A stretch of 64,000 bases of DNA from Orobanche coerulescens (Eukaryota; Streptophyta; Magnoliopsida; Lamiales; Orobanchaceae). Below are positions 22,541-34,130 of the stretch, piece by piece; position 1 is the stretch's first letter, and each line of letters opens with the position of its first letter. The stretch covers positions 101,239,170 to 101,303,169 of the forward strand of contig CM065801.1 of the NCBI GenBank assembly GCA_033398695.1, given 5' to 3'. The position numbers and the translations under genes are program-made. The notes under the pieces were generated by a model. That model was not told where the DNA came from. It ran no database searches and saw only the letters and a list, made by a program, of their open reading frames with translations.

Positions 22541-23330
22541 ATGACAATGAATCCACTCGCAATTCTACTCGAGAAGAACACCCTGATTGGACCTAACTTT
22601 GTGGACTGGTTCCGCAATCTAATGATTGTCCTCAGTATAGAGGCACTGGGATACGTCTTGTAGATGGACATTCCGGCGCCTCCTGTGCGGACCAAAGCCA
22701 ATCAGGAAGAGATCGAAAACCATGAAAAGTGGGTTAAGGATTACATAAAAGTTCGTGCTTACGTGATGGCTTCTATGTCAAATGAGCTTTAGAGAGCTCA
22801 TGAGAAAATGACTTCTGCTAGGCAGATTCTATCTCACTTAACCGAACTTTATGGTGAGCACAGCAGAACTATCAGATATGAGATATCCAAGCAACTGTTC
22901 GGTGCAAGGATGAAGGAAGGTGAGAAGGTTGGGGAACACGTCGTCAAAATGATATCCATGATCGAGAGATTGCAGGCTCTTGATTTTAAAATGGATGCTT
23001 CTCTTTAAACCGACCTTATCCTACAGTCTCTTCCTGATTTTTTCTCACAATCTGTTATGAACTTTAACTGCAATAAGATTGCATGTAATTTAGCTGGGCT
23101 AATGAACAAACTTGTGACCGCTCCGTCTCAGATGAAGACTCCGCGGATGAAGAAGTCTTCTCTTGTGATTTCTTCTGGACCTCGGAGGTCTAAGAACAAG
23201 AAGAAAAAGACCAAGAAGCAGATTGTACCACATGTCAAGGACTTCAAGGGCAAGGGCAAGGCCCCAAAGGTTCCTAAGATCAAGAAGAAAGACGCTTGTC
23301 TCAAGTGCGGTGAGCTGGGCACTGGGCTAG
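22541..23330 (+). pseudogene. Copia-A gag
   Basis: ATG at 22541 opens MTMNPLAILLEKNTLIG with FVDWFRNLMIVL, matching the start of plant copia gag (L-x-G-x-N-F-x-x-W). It continues through a UBN2-type segment (RQILSHLTELYGEHSRT, FGARMKEGEKVGEHV). It is interrupted by in-frame stops at 22661, 22790 and 23006. A basic Lys-rich stretch (SKNKKKKTKKQ) precedes one half of a zinc knuckle (CLKCGELG), whose rest is lost. All three stops recur at the same codons in the second copy. Gag function is abolished. Confidence 0.88.
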
Positions 23331-23333
23331 AGA

Positions 23334-23618
23334 GTGTCCAATTCCTCATGGAACTTCAGGTACAGAACTTTAAGTTTTGGAAACAAATTGTTCTGCTACT
23401 GTATTTTCTACTTCCTGGATACTGGATTCTGGTGCTATTTTTGTACCGTGAATCAGGATCTGAAACAAAGTAGGAAGCTTGGAGCTGGAGAAGTTATGAT
23501 CACAGTCGGAAGCGGGCATAGTGTCGAGGCAACCGACATAGGATCACTTCTTTTGGGTTTAGAATCTGGCTTTGTTTTGACTTTAGAAGATGTACTTGTG
23601 TTTGCCCAAGGGGCATAA
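23334..23618 (+). pseudogene. Copia-A protease region
   Basis: The segment corresponds to the copia aspartic protease, with the remains of an active-site region near 23410-23445 (in copy 2 WILYSGA, where W-x-L-D-S-G-A is usual). The GSGHSVEATDIGSLLLGLE and TLEDVLVFAQGA blocks follow. Compared with copy 2 there is a short deletion near 23440, and a frameshift. Not functional. Confidence 0.75.
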
Positions 23619-23739
23619 AAACATTGTATCCATTCCAGTCATGGACCAAAAAGGCTTTTAATTTTTCTTTGGTGATGGTTCCTGCAAAATTTATTTCACA
23701 AATAAACTAGTGGGTACTGCTACATTGTTAAATTGATTG

Positions 23740-24680
23740 TATCATCTAAATCTCAGCAACAAAGTAGTTGTGAATACTGTTACTAGAAAACATGGTAGGG
23801 ATGAAACCAATCAAGTCTTGAAATAGCATCTAAGACTTGGTCATGTTGGTCAGACCAAGGTTTACAAGATGGAAAAACATGGACTTATGGGTCCATTGGG
23901 ATCGGATCTTTTTCCTACTTGTGAATCTTGCCTTAAAGGCAAAATGACTAAATCCCCCTTTACATGGACTTTTGAAAGAGCCACTGATAAACTGGGATTA
24001 ATCCATACTGACGATCAATATTTCATTACGTTTACAGATGATCATGCTAGGAATGGTTATGTATACTTAATGAAACATAAATATGAGGCCTTTGAGAAAT
24101 TCCAGGAATTCAAGGCCCTAGTCGAAAAACAAACTGGTAATCATATCAAAGCACTTCAGTCGGACCGAGGTGGCGAGTATATGAGTACGGAGTTTGATGA
24201 GTTCCTTAAGGAACATGGAATAGTTTCATAACGAACACCTCCAGGTACTCCTCAGTTAAATGGTGTGTCAGAAAGAAGGAGACGGACCTTGTTGAACATG
24301 GTCTGTTCCATGCTGGGCTATACTGACTTACCAATTTACCTGTGGGGGTATGCACTCCTGACTGCCGCTTACATCTTGAACAGATGCCCTTCCAAATCCA
24401 TTCCTAGAACTCCACATGAGATGTGGGAGGGCAAAAAACCAAGTCCGAATCATATTAGGATTTGGGGATGTCCCACCTATGTCAAGAAGACTAAGGTGGA
24501 AAAGTTGGAAGCGAGGTCCGCGAAGGGATGTTTCATTGGATTCCCGTCTGGGACGATGGGGTATCTATTCTACATGCCTGAAGATCGATACATCGTTGTT
24601 GCTTTACAAGCACACTTCCTGGAAGACGAGTTCATTCAGGAAGGCGGAGTAGGTACAAGTATTTCTTTATAAGAATACAA
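23740..24680 (+). pseudogene. Copia-A integrase
   Basis: The zinc-binding pre-integrase part has HLRLGHVGQTKVYKMEKHG and CESCLKGKM (H-x-n-H, C-x2-C). The core reads DKLGLIHTDDQ, YFITFTDDHARNGYVYLM, KALQSDRGGEYMS (second Asp), then a TAA at 24229-24231 and PGTPQLNGVSERRRRTLLNM (catalytic Glu). The GKKP...IWGCPTYV, RSAKGCFIGFPSGTMGY tail follows. About ten residues are missing between IHTDD and YFITF, removing part of the usual G-P segment. Integrase precedes RT, which defines Ty1/copia. Confidence 0.9.
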
Positions 24681-25640
24681 TGAAACTCCTCGGGAGACAC
24701 CTATGCAAGAAACTGGAACCGAACCTTCTGAAACACAAGTACAACCACCTCGTAGGTCTAGTAGGGTGTCTTATTTATGTGAGAGGTATGGGCTTATGCA
24801 CTTGGAGGAGCTGGGTCTCCATGAGGTTCCAAGTGATAGACAAGAGACCGACCCAACGACCTATGACCAAGCGATGGTGGATGTAGACTCCGGAAATGGC
24901 ATGAAGCTATGGAAGCTGAGATAGACTCAATGCATGTCAATGAGGTCTGAACTCTAATAGACCGCCCCAAGGGTATAGTACCTATTGGGAACAAGTGGAT
25001 CTACGAGAGAAAGACTGATGGTGATGGCTGGGTTGACGCCTATAAGGCCAGGCTTGTGGCAAAGGGTTATACCCAGAAGGAAGGGGTCGATTACCACGAT
25101 ACCTTCTCATCCATAGACATGATCAAGTCTATTCGAATGATGCTTGCTATAGCTGCCAACCACGATTATGATATATAGCAAATGGACGTAAAGACGGCTT
25201 TCCTTAATGGATTCCTCGAGGAGGAAATCTATATGGAGCAGCTTAAAGGCTTTGTGTCCGAAGTGAATATTCAAAAAGTGTGCAAGATTCAGCGTTCCAT
25301 TTATGGACTGAAGCAAGCATCGTGTAGTTGGAACCTTCATTTTGACGAGGCGTTCAAAGAGTTTGACTTCGTGCAAAATGAAGAGGAACCTTGTGTATAC
25401 AAGAGGGTTAGTGGGAGCAAGATCGCATTCTTAGTACTATATGTGGATGACATTCTACTAATAGGAAATGATGTGGGAATACTCAGTTCTGTGAAAGCTT
25501 GGCTTTCGAGTAATTTCTCCATGAAAGACTTGGGATAAGCAACCTATATTCTTGGTATTCGGAACTACCGGGATAGAGCGAAGAGAACAATAGGTCTTTC
25601 CAAGCCCTTTATATAGATAAGATCTTAAAGCGGTTTAAGA
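24680..25640 (+). pseudogene. Copia-A reverse transcriptase
   Basis: RT blocks in order: GNKWIYERKTDGDG, YKARLVAKGYTQKEGVDY, MDVKTAFLNGFLEEEIYM, SIYGLKQASCSWN, and catalytic YVDDILLIG with YVDD at 25440-25451. A TAG at 25177-25179 (before MDVKTAF) is unique to this copy; copy 2 has TGG or GGG-type sense sequence there. A stop after MKDLG at 25536-25538 and one near 25614 are shared with copy 2. Inactive. Confidence 0.92.
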
Positions 25641-26028
25641 TGGATGATTCTAAAAGAGGGTTCCTTCCGATACGACATGGAATAAAACTCACATCGAAGA
25701 TGTATCCTAAAAGTGAGGAACAATGGAGGGAGATGAGTAATATACCATATGCTTCGGCCGTGGGTAGCCTTATGTATGCTATCTTGTGTACGAGACCTGA
25801 CATTGCGCATGCTGTAAGCGTGGTGAGTAGGTTTCAATCAAACCCAGGTAGGGAACATTGGACTGCCGTAAAGAACGTTCTCAAGTACTTGAGAAGGACT
25901 AATGATATGGTTCTGATGTATGGTGGTGGAGAATTGGATGTGGTGGGATTCACTGATTCAGACTTCCAGGGTTAGAAGGACGACTCGATGTCTACTTCTG
26001 GCTACATATTTACTCTTAATGGAGGAGC
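25640..26028 (+). pseudogene. Copia-A RNase H, first part, cut by the solo LTR
   Basis: It includes ASAVGSLMYAILCTRPDIAH, SRFQSNPGREHWTAVKNVL and DSDFQG, followed by a TAG at 25972-25974 shared with copy 2. Then STSGYIFTLNGGA, where the solo LTR is inserted. The rest of the domain resumes at 29353. RNase H would remove RNA from the cDNA hybrid. Confidence 0.9.
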
Positions 26029-29000
26029 TGTAACGCCCCAACCCGGCAAGGGTAGAAATATTACAATATGGTTACACATCAGATACAAACAGGTCAAACC
26101 AAACAGCGGAAGTATTAAGATAAATTCATCAAGGAGTATCAAAGGGGACTAAAACAACATCCAAATGTCCCCAAAACCAAACAAACGAAAGTACGATTAC
26201 AAATGTCCAAAAATCCGGAAATACGATAAAGAAATAATGTTCATTTATTCAAAGAACTCTAGGGTAGGTCCACACTCTGTCATCCCCAAAGCTAAACCCC
26301 ACATGATCTAAGTACCTGCCGCAGGGAAAGAAATGCGGCTGAGCATAAAGAGCTCAATGAACAGATATGAAATAAAAAAGCAATACAAAGCAATACGAAA
26401 TTAGGTTACATGTAGTGGCACTTGGTTATATCAAGGTATATCAAAAGTATGTCAAGGTATATCAAAGGTTCATCAGAGTTAGGTATGAAAAGTTATCAAG
26501 GTTTAAATATCAAATATTATCAAAGTTAAGTGTCAAATGATTTCAGTATTTAACCCCCAGGCCCAAACAAAGCCCAAATAAACAAAGTAGCTCAATGGAG
26601 TGATCAGCTCCCCAAATGTGAAGGGACCGCATTGCACGCATGCCCAATCACCAAATATAATATCGCCCAAATGTAGAGTGGCCCAGAATAATCAAATCAA
26701 ATATCAAACAGATCAAATCTAGGATGCATCCATACGCCCCTATAAGCAGATAACAATAATGATGGCCAAATGCAAATATAATATAAGAGGGACGGTGGGG
26801 GACATCTCTCCAACCCCACTGGAGTACATAACATTGGTGCATCAATGCTATGGCTGTGGCTACTCCACAACAAGTAATACAAATTGCCCGGGTAAATACT
26901 GAAAGGGTCAAATAGTCAAGGTCCCAAATCAAAGTATATATGTCAAAGGTCAAAAGTTCAAATCAGATATCAAAGGTTCAAATCAAAGGTTCAGATACCA
27001 AGTCAAAGTCAAAATCAGATATACAATAATGAGGAGAGAGAGAGTAAGTCATGAGAGAGAAAAGTTGCACCCTTGCTGAAAGGGTGCGGATTATCTGTAC
27101 CTTAGTTCCAAAGCAAAAGCAAGGTCAAACAAACAAGGAGAAAAGGATCACTCCCGCTTCACCGAACCTAGAAAAGAGTGGATACGAATCAAGACAAGCT
27201 TATTTCTCATAAGTTACCTCTTTTAGTTATCTTTCCATTTTTTGTAACTTTCCATATTTAGCAGCTTTCTATTTTAGGTAACTTTCTATTTTAGCAGGTT
27301 ATCAAAATTAGCGAGTTTTCTCGATATAGACATGTTCTATATAGTTAGTTATTCATCTCATAAAGTTTTCATGTCATGTTACATTATGGATTTTATTTTA
27401 TGCATATTTTCCAAGATTAGGGTTTCTTATGACGAGTCTTCAAAATTTAGGGTTAAAAGTGTCAATAATGAAAGTGAAGGGTCAAAACTGAATATAAACA
27501 CTCAAATACATATATATACAGTCCATACACTTCAAGTATCATATATATACATATTACACCCTCAAGTATCACAAGTTATAAAAAAAATAACCCTAATACA
27601 CACTAATTTCCACAATTAAACCATTGATTATCAAAACTAGCATGCAAGGCCCATAATTATTCCAAAGTGTCACGAATAGCCCCTAACACATTATTCCAGC
27701 CAAAACATACATATATTCATCATATTTACATTATTAGTCCCTTTAGGTATCATATTTACAATATAAACCTTCTAATCATCAATTATCTCTTATGTTTCAT
27801 AATTTCAGCTTTTAAATACAAACAGGTTACCAATATACGAATTTTTATTTCATAATAGAACTCCAAACTAAAATTCATAAAAAATTTTACATGTACTAGA
27901 TTGTTTTTAGAACCAACAAGAATTTTTCCAGAATTTATCAGTTAATATAAGCCCACATTAAAAATACCCAAACCCAAACTACTCAGAAAACTGACTAGCA
28001 GCAGTACCTAAAAAGTATCCGCCTCAACGGCCTACAATTTCATTCAGGAAAAATCCACATAAATTCCAAGAAGTCACACATAACCCAAGTATTACCACTG
28101 TAAAAGAAAAGCTCCTAAATCCTTATGGTTTGAACATGAAAAATAATACACCACGACTGAAATTAAATTCTGCAAACACAGTTTTGACATATCATCTCAT
28201 AAAATTCAAAAATAGGATCAAATAAAATTCAAATCCATCCAAACCAATTGAAATACTTAACTAAGACCCTAAAATGAGTTTAAAAATCAAAATACCGAAT
28301 TCAACATTAATAGAATTCGTTTGGTAATGCATACATATTCGATTATCAAAGCTGTCCAAATCAATTAATTTATTTAAACCCTAATTTATCCAATTCTTTT
28401 TAATCCATTTAATTATATGATCATAACACATCATATATTCAGAAAATAAACATCAAAAACACATCAAACTAATTCTCATATGAATCCAACAAGATCAATA
28501 ACAAAACATTCATACGATTCATAACAATTTCATGGTTATTTCTTAACCGATTTATATAGGTTTTTAGAATAGGTTTTTATCACACGAATTAAGGATCAAA
28601 AGAGTGATTCAAAATCACAAGAGCATACCAAATAGGGCTGAGAAAAACGTGACAAATAATCGGGCCAAACAAATCAACCAAAACCGAATCAAAACCCTTC
28701 CAAGATGATGTATGGATCGAATAGGGAGGGAAAACCAAGAACGAGACCACCAAATGCTTCCAAACAAATTCCAATGTACATCAAAATTCCTCCCGAACAC
28801 GTAGGATTAATCGCCAAGAATTGTAGAGCAAAATTTTGATGTGTAGGTGTGTATGGGTCGTATGAAATGAGGAAGGAAGAAGAAAGTGGTTTAAATGTTA
28901 TGTTATGAAAGAATAATGGTGGTTTAATGGACTTTAATTGTAATTGATTTGATTTGGTGTAATTATGGAAGGTTTTTAACCACCTTAATGGGGGAGGACG

Positions 29001-29352
29001 GCTATAATGGAAGAATGAGGGTAGCTTTGACCAATAAAAATGTAAAAACAAACTTATGATATGTTATAAAGTTTATTTTATAAGTTATGTACAAGTTTTA
29101 TTAGTTTTTGGACCCGTTAGGTCACGAAACGTGCAACATTTAGTTCTTAGTCCAAATTTCATGTTTTTGAGTTCTTATAACATTGTAGTATCTCAAATGA
29201 AGTTTACTTGAAGTTACATGTTCATGTTCGTGATCGTACGATAATCGTTTTTATTTTAGGGCTTGTTTGGTAAACGTACATAATTCTTCAAAAATTTCAA
29301 ATTGGAGGGTATTTTAGTAATTTAATTATGTCATGGAAATGTGGGTTTTACA
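26029..29352 (-). mobile_element. Solo LTR of a gypsy-type element in Copia-A RNase H (3324 bp)
   Basis: On the minus strand it begins TGTAAAACCCACATTTCC (at 29352) and ends CGGGTTGGGGCGTTACA (at 26029). It is flanked by GGAGC on both sides (26024-26028 and 29353-29357), a perfect 5-bp duplication. No PBS, PPT, gag or pol is present, so it is a solo LTR left by LTR-LTR recombination. Much of it is A+T-rich and CAAA/TCAAGG-rich. Short ORFs in it are not supported. The same insertion is present in the second copy at 61960. Confidence 0.85.
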
Positions 29353-29754
29353 GGAGCATTATCTTGGCATAGCACCAAGCAAAGCGCGACTGCTGATTCT
29401 ACCTGTCATGCTGAGAATCAAGCATCCTCGGAGGCTTCCAAGGAAGGGTTCTGGATTAAGAAGTTTCTGGGAGAACTTCAAGTGATACCCTATGCTGAGC
29501 TGCTTGTTCCGCTGTACTGCGACAATGACGGAGCTGTAGCACAGGCCAAGGAGCTGAGGTTTCACAACAGCACCAAACACATTGGGAGGAAGTATCATCT
29601 CATAAGATAATTTGTTCGCAAGGGATACATTGTGCTGCACAAAGTAGACTCGGCCGACAACGTCGCTGATCCACTGACCAAGACACTTTCTCAGACTAGC
29701 TCAGAGCGTAATCTAGAAAATATGGGTATTAGATACCATAGTGTGTGGCATTGA
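29353..29754 (+). pseudogene. Copia-A RNase H, second part and end of pol
   Basis: After the duplicated GGAGC the reading continues LSWHSTKQSATADSTCHAE, ASSEASKEGFWIKKFLGEL, LYCDNDGAVAQAKE and HNSTKHIGRKYHLIR, with a stop near 29608. VDSADNVADPLTKTLSQ follows, a hallmark of copia C-termini. The reading ends at TGA 29752-29754. It shows that the domain was intact across the insertion site. Confidence 0.9.
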
Positions 29755-29756
29755 GT

Positions 29757-29769
29757 GCAAGTGGGAGAT
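29757..29769 (+). other. Copia-A polypurine tract
   Basis: GCAAGTGGGAGAT directly before TGTTAGGAG, the classic copia PPT/LTR join. Confidence 0.85.
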
Positions 29770-30821
29770 TGTTAGGAGTATGCCCTCGAATGCCACTCAG
29801 AGGATATTGAGTGAGGGCATTGTACTTGTAATTATGTAAATCATTAATATAAGGCAATGGATGTTTCTTTATTTACTCGTAGTTACTGGCATTCCTAACT
29901 CATAAATATACATATAGAAACTAGTCTGTGTATTTGAGAGCAAAACATTACACTCCTTATTGGATACGGGGGTCGGCACTGGAAAGGTTTAAAGCTCAAA
30001 TACTTAATCGTTCGCAAGTCGATGAAACTTGACTGGGCGTTAAGTTTATGTGAAGACTTGTATGACGTGTTCTTTGACATGGAGAGTGCCTGTCGAATAC
30101 TACTGGTTAGTGGGAGCACACGTTGTAGGTGTGCTAATTAGATTAGTGTACTCGAACTGACTCACCCTCGATTCGTCACATGGATTTCACTCTGGGACAG
30201 TCAATGACGGTATCGAAAGGTTGTGATAGGTATTCGTGAACTTTCGACTTGAGGATTTAGTAGGGATGTGCTTGTGACGTCAAGATTTTCATTAGAGTAG
30301 TTCGACCCTGTAAACCGGGAGGCGAGGGTCAACCTCGACGTGCATCTTGACGGGCAAGTAGCAGGTCCTACTGAATACCAAGATAGAATTCTTTCTCCCG
30401 TTAGTGAGCGGGTTATATGTCCTATGCGGTTATTGGAAGATGAGATCATAAGTCTTTGCCCAAAGCATTGGAGCTAGTTCTATTGGATACACGAGAGCTC
30501 GATAATCTCGATTTGCATTAACGTATGTATAGCGTCAAGTACTTATAGGGTTTGACTGACCGTGACCCTATAACTTGATCGGGACATTTGAAAGAAGGGT
30601 TTATACATATACTGGTATTCACGACAGAATGGTTCTTAAATGATCCCAATAATTCGTTCTCAGATGGGGTACAGTGTAGGCCGCCAGGGTGGCTATGTGG
30701 TGCTACTACTCTTTGGTTCCTCCCATTGCTGACTGATACGGACCTACCGAGTCACGCAATAGGATTGACGACGGAATGAATCAATCTTATTCTCTCATTA
30801 TAAATATCAGATATTGGATAT
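29770..30821 (+). repeat. Copia-A 3' LTR, first part
   Basis: It matches 3517-4567 with about 7 percent differences over the first 505 bases. It ends in GATAT, the left target duplication of Athila-LC; the LTR resumes at 55150. Confidence 0.92.
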
Positions 30822-31807
30822 TGACACGTCTTTAGTGTAACTATCGCAAGTGCACGATATCGTATCAAGTAGTAAGTGGACTTTTTGAGTCCAGTTTATC
30901 GATCCCACGAGGAAGTTAGGTTATATATTGAATTATACACTTTATCTATTTGTTATAGAGATTTATATGAGTGAAACACACAATTTAAGAGTTTGGTTTG
31001 ACAATTGCAATGAAAATGCAATAATAGTTCTAAAATTCAAGGAAATAAAAGATTGCACTAATAATAGATTAATAAAAGATAAAATGAAATAGTTGGGATT
31101 ACAAACTTAGTTCATTAATAGTTATAGAAGATGTATAGGAGATCATAAGATGTATTTACTTATTATGTTGTGTAGATTCGATTTTCCTTAAAAAGACTGT
31201 TCCTCATTCGAATGTCAAAACGCCCCTTATAGATTGAATCAATCAACTATATTTCTATGTTGATTGGCTTCAATACATAGCATTAGGTTTTATGAAAATA
31301 ACTCAAAGAATCATCTAAGATATAGAGGTATATTTCTATCCCCTAGAACAACTTATAGTGAAGATCATTTGATCTAATCAAACATATTTTCTTTCGAAAC
31401 ATATGAAGACCATAAATATCGTCATTTATTGGCCAAATAAATAAAGATTGGTAAAACAATGAAAATCACACACAATAATAAGTAATTCATAATAGATCTT
31501 TATACAAACTTAAATAACATGACTAACCTTGTTTATAATCCCAACTTAGGTAACTTAGCCCATTAAGGGTCTATTCAACATATTACAAGCTTGAGTGGTC
31601 ATTAATAGTTAAAAAGGGAAAGAATTGATCCTAACTCCCTTAATAGATAAAGGAAAAAGAAGTAATAAACTCCTTCAACAACATAAGCTAAACCACACTT
31701 ACACAAATCACTGAAGAACACAAGTGTGTTCTTTACACAAAAAGAAAAAGTATTACAAAGTGAGAAAATATAAGATGAATGATCATTAATGATGAATCTA
31801 AGGGGTC

Positions 31808-31815
31808 TATTTATA
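31808..31815 (-). promoter_or_regulatory. Athila-LC TATA box (left LTR copy)
   Basis: TATAAATA on the minus strand, conserved at 54511-54518 in the right LTR. In the right (5') LTR this is the likely promoter of the cargo transcript. Confidence 0.5.
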
Positions 31816-31937
31816 CACCTAAATTCATCTAATAGTTCCAAAACTCCAGCATTATTACATTAGATTGGATCAATGCCACCCATCCCCTCAATAATAGACC
31901 AAAAGTATAAAAAATTAGATAATAATCACAATCTGTC

Positions 31938-32021
31938 AAGAGTTACGGTTGTAACATTGAGGAGTTACGGCCGTAACTATGATGACTTACGGCCGTAACA
32001 TTGAGGATTTACGGCCGTAAC
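31938..32021. repeat. Four TTACGGCCGTAA palindromes in the Athila-LC LTR
   Basis: GTTACGGTTGTAAC, then GTTACGGCCGTAAC, CTTACGGCCGTAAC and TTTACGGCCGTAAC alternate with ATTGAGGA or ATGATGA spacers. The same set lies in the right LTR near 54644-54723. On the minus strand they lie upstream of the TATA box. Confidence 0.8.
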
Positions 32022-32509
32022 TGTAATATCCGCAATTTTCGATTTTCGGTAAAAAAATTTTTTCGGCCGGAGTCCGTTTGGACGACTCGTTCATGACTGT
32101 TTCGTCATTCTGAGAACGATTAATTCTACACTTTTTGTCATCCAAGTTCGTTTCGGTGTTGTTTTGTGGAGTTCCGTGCTTTTTAGCGACTTTTCCGCAC
32201 TTGAGTTCGATTCTTGCGATTCTCGTTCGAAACTGCTGTTTCGAGTTTCACGTAAGTCCGTTTAACTTTGTTAGACGTGTTGTGAACTTTGGTTTGGTTA
32301 TTCGATCACATATCGTGATTTCCGGGCGTTTTGGGCCATTTTGTAATTTCTTAAAAGTTACGGGTATCTGTATCTGTAATTGTTGTCTCGACCCGTTTCT
32401 TGGTCGTGTATGATTAATTATTATATTATGTTTTCATTTCGGGTCGATGATATTGTCCGCGAACTTTTCTTCGTGTTCGTTCCGTACGTTTTCGGAAATC
32501 GAGTCGTCG

Positions 32510-32890
32510 GATCTTGACGCCTGAGCACTGGCCGGACAGGTGCGGCCGGCACGGTCGGAAGTGCTGGGCACTGGCCGGGCAAGCACGACAGGAACCAGCG
32601 TAGCACATGCTACGTCCGGAAGGCTGCGCGCGCTAACCGCAGTGTAGTGCCTTATCAGGCGGCCAACGTCTGTGCTCGGGTCTTAGCGAGAGGGTTACGA
32701 GGTTACGGACTCGGGTAGGATCGGCGAGTAGCGCACGCTGCGCCGGACGCTGCGTGCGCTTCTGGCCGGAAGGTAGCGCGCGCTACGGCCGGAAAAGGCG
32801 CGCCGCTACTGGCCGGCGATCTAGTCCAGAGGTCATCGGATTGCGGCACAGGCGATAGCGCCTAGCTCGGCGACTAGCGCGCTAGTCCGG
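32510..32890. repeat. GC-rich, palindrome-rich zone of the Chromo-3 LTR
   Basis: Repeated GGCCGG, AGCGCGCGCT and GTAGCGCACGCTGC units, many self-complementary, directly precede the TATA box. The matching zone at about 37960-38330 differs by several indels, unlike the rest of the LTR. Confidence 0.75.
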
Positions 32891-32895
32891 CCCAG

Positions 32896-32903
32896 TATAA
32901 ATG
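32896..32903 (+). promoter_or_regulatory. Chromo-3 LTR TATA box
   Basis: TATAAATG in CCCAGTATAAATGTGGC, conserved at 38333-38340. It lies at the 3' edge of the GC-rich zone. Confidence 0.55.
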
Positions 32904-33997
32904 TGGCAGAGCAGCCTCATTCTCATTCATTTTTCACTTTATTCCTTTTCGGTCCGCGGCTGGCGATTTGGAGGTCGCGAAGCCATGTTTTTGAACAACA
33001 AATCCATGAAGTTCTTGAGTTCATAACATCAATCAATCATCCGTTATCATCCTTTGATCCAGCGAACCAAGGTAGTCTTCCTTAGAACCCTAATTTCGTG
33101 AATTTGGGATTTTTTGCATTTTTGTCCGATTCATTCCATGTTGTTGATTAATTCATGATGGGTATGATTAATCTTGGTAGTATTCTTGTGTTTAACATCA
33201 TTTGATCTATTGTTCTTCGTCGAATCGAAGTATATCTCTTGATTTCCTTCGAATCGACTTTTTGGGGGATTTGTTCTCGATCTCGTTTTTCATCCATTTT
33301 GATGGATCGATTGTGGTTAAATGATGTTGTTAAACATATTCTATGGATTGTATATCCATATTTCAACTTGGAATTCCGTTTTCGTGTTTTGTCGGGACGA
33401 ATCGTGTTCTTGGCCGTTTTGGGGGAAACACTTGAATTTTTGTCATTCGTTCTTTGAATTCAGCGGCTTTGGGTCGTACTTTGGAATTCATTTTCGTTGT
33501 TATATTTGTCCTTCGTAGTTTATTGTCTCGAGTTGGCGTTCGGTGGAGTCGGTGAGTTCGTAGTCGGTTCATGCCAACCTACTTCGGTCGATTCTCTGTG
33601 TTGTTCTTATTCGAGGCAAGTACCTTGTTCATACGCTTCTCGTTTTATGGATATGATGATCGGTGGTCGTTTTCGTGTGTTTGTTTGGTTATTTGAAATG
33701 AATTTCCAAGAGATTCATTTTGGCCCCGTTAAGGGCTTCTTTCAAAAACGCATGTGTGTTTTGTGAACGGTGTGTTTTGGGAATTGATTATGGTTTGATT
33801 GTTTTGAACGTTGAAGGCTTTGATGATACCCCTGTTGTTTAAAGTTATGGAATCGTGTATTCCGTATTTAATCTTGTTATTGTGTTTTGAAGAGTTTGAT
33901 AATGGTGTCGAGTTAGTGGCCATCTCTAGTGAGTATTCTTAATGAACTTACATTCTTAGCATATTAGTATTGCATGAGTAACGTGTGTGTGTATGCT

Positions 33998-34130
33998 CAC
34001 TATGGGTTAGATCCGACGGGGTCTCGGTAGGGGTCCACGGAGGGGTGGATCCGTGAGCCTGTTTTTAACCACTATGGGTTAGATCCAATGGGGTCTCGGT
34101 AGGGGTCCACGGAGGGGTGGATCCGCGGTT
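33998..34130. repeat. 72-bp tandem repeat in the Chromo-3 LTR
   Basis: About 1.9 copies of a unit starting CACTATGGGTTAGATCC and containing GTCTCGGTAGGGGTCCACGG. Also in the 3' LTR near 39433-39565. Confidence 0.85.

Larger units (their letters stand above)
30822..32021 (-). repeat. Athila-LC left LTR (3' LTR), first part
   Basis: It begins TGACACGTCTTTAGTG on the plus strand. It matches 44170-44663 and 54019-54721. It is interrupted after GTAAC by Chromo-3 and resumes at 40581. Confidence 0.92.

Noticed and set aside
26029..29352. Intron within the copia RNase H gene
   Set aside because: Ends are TG...CA with GGAGC duplicated on both sides and no splice consensus, so it is an LTR insertion.
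33497..33766. 89-codon ORF repeated at 38935-39204, at first sight a conserved small gene
   Set aside because: The two copies are simply the same position in the two LTRs of Chromo-3; repetition is not evidence of selection.
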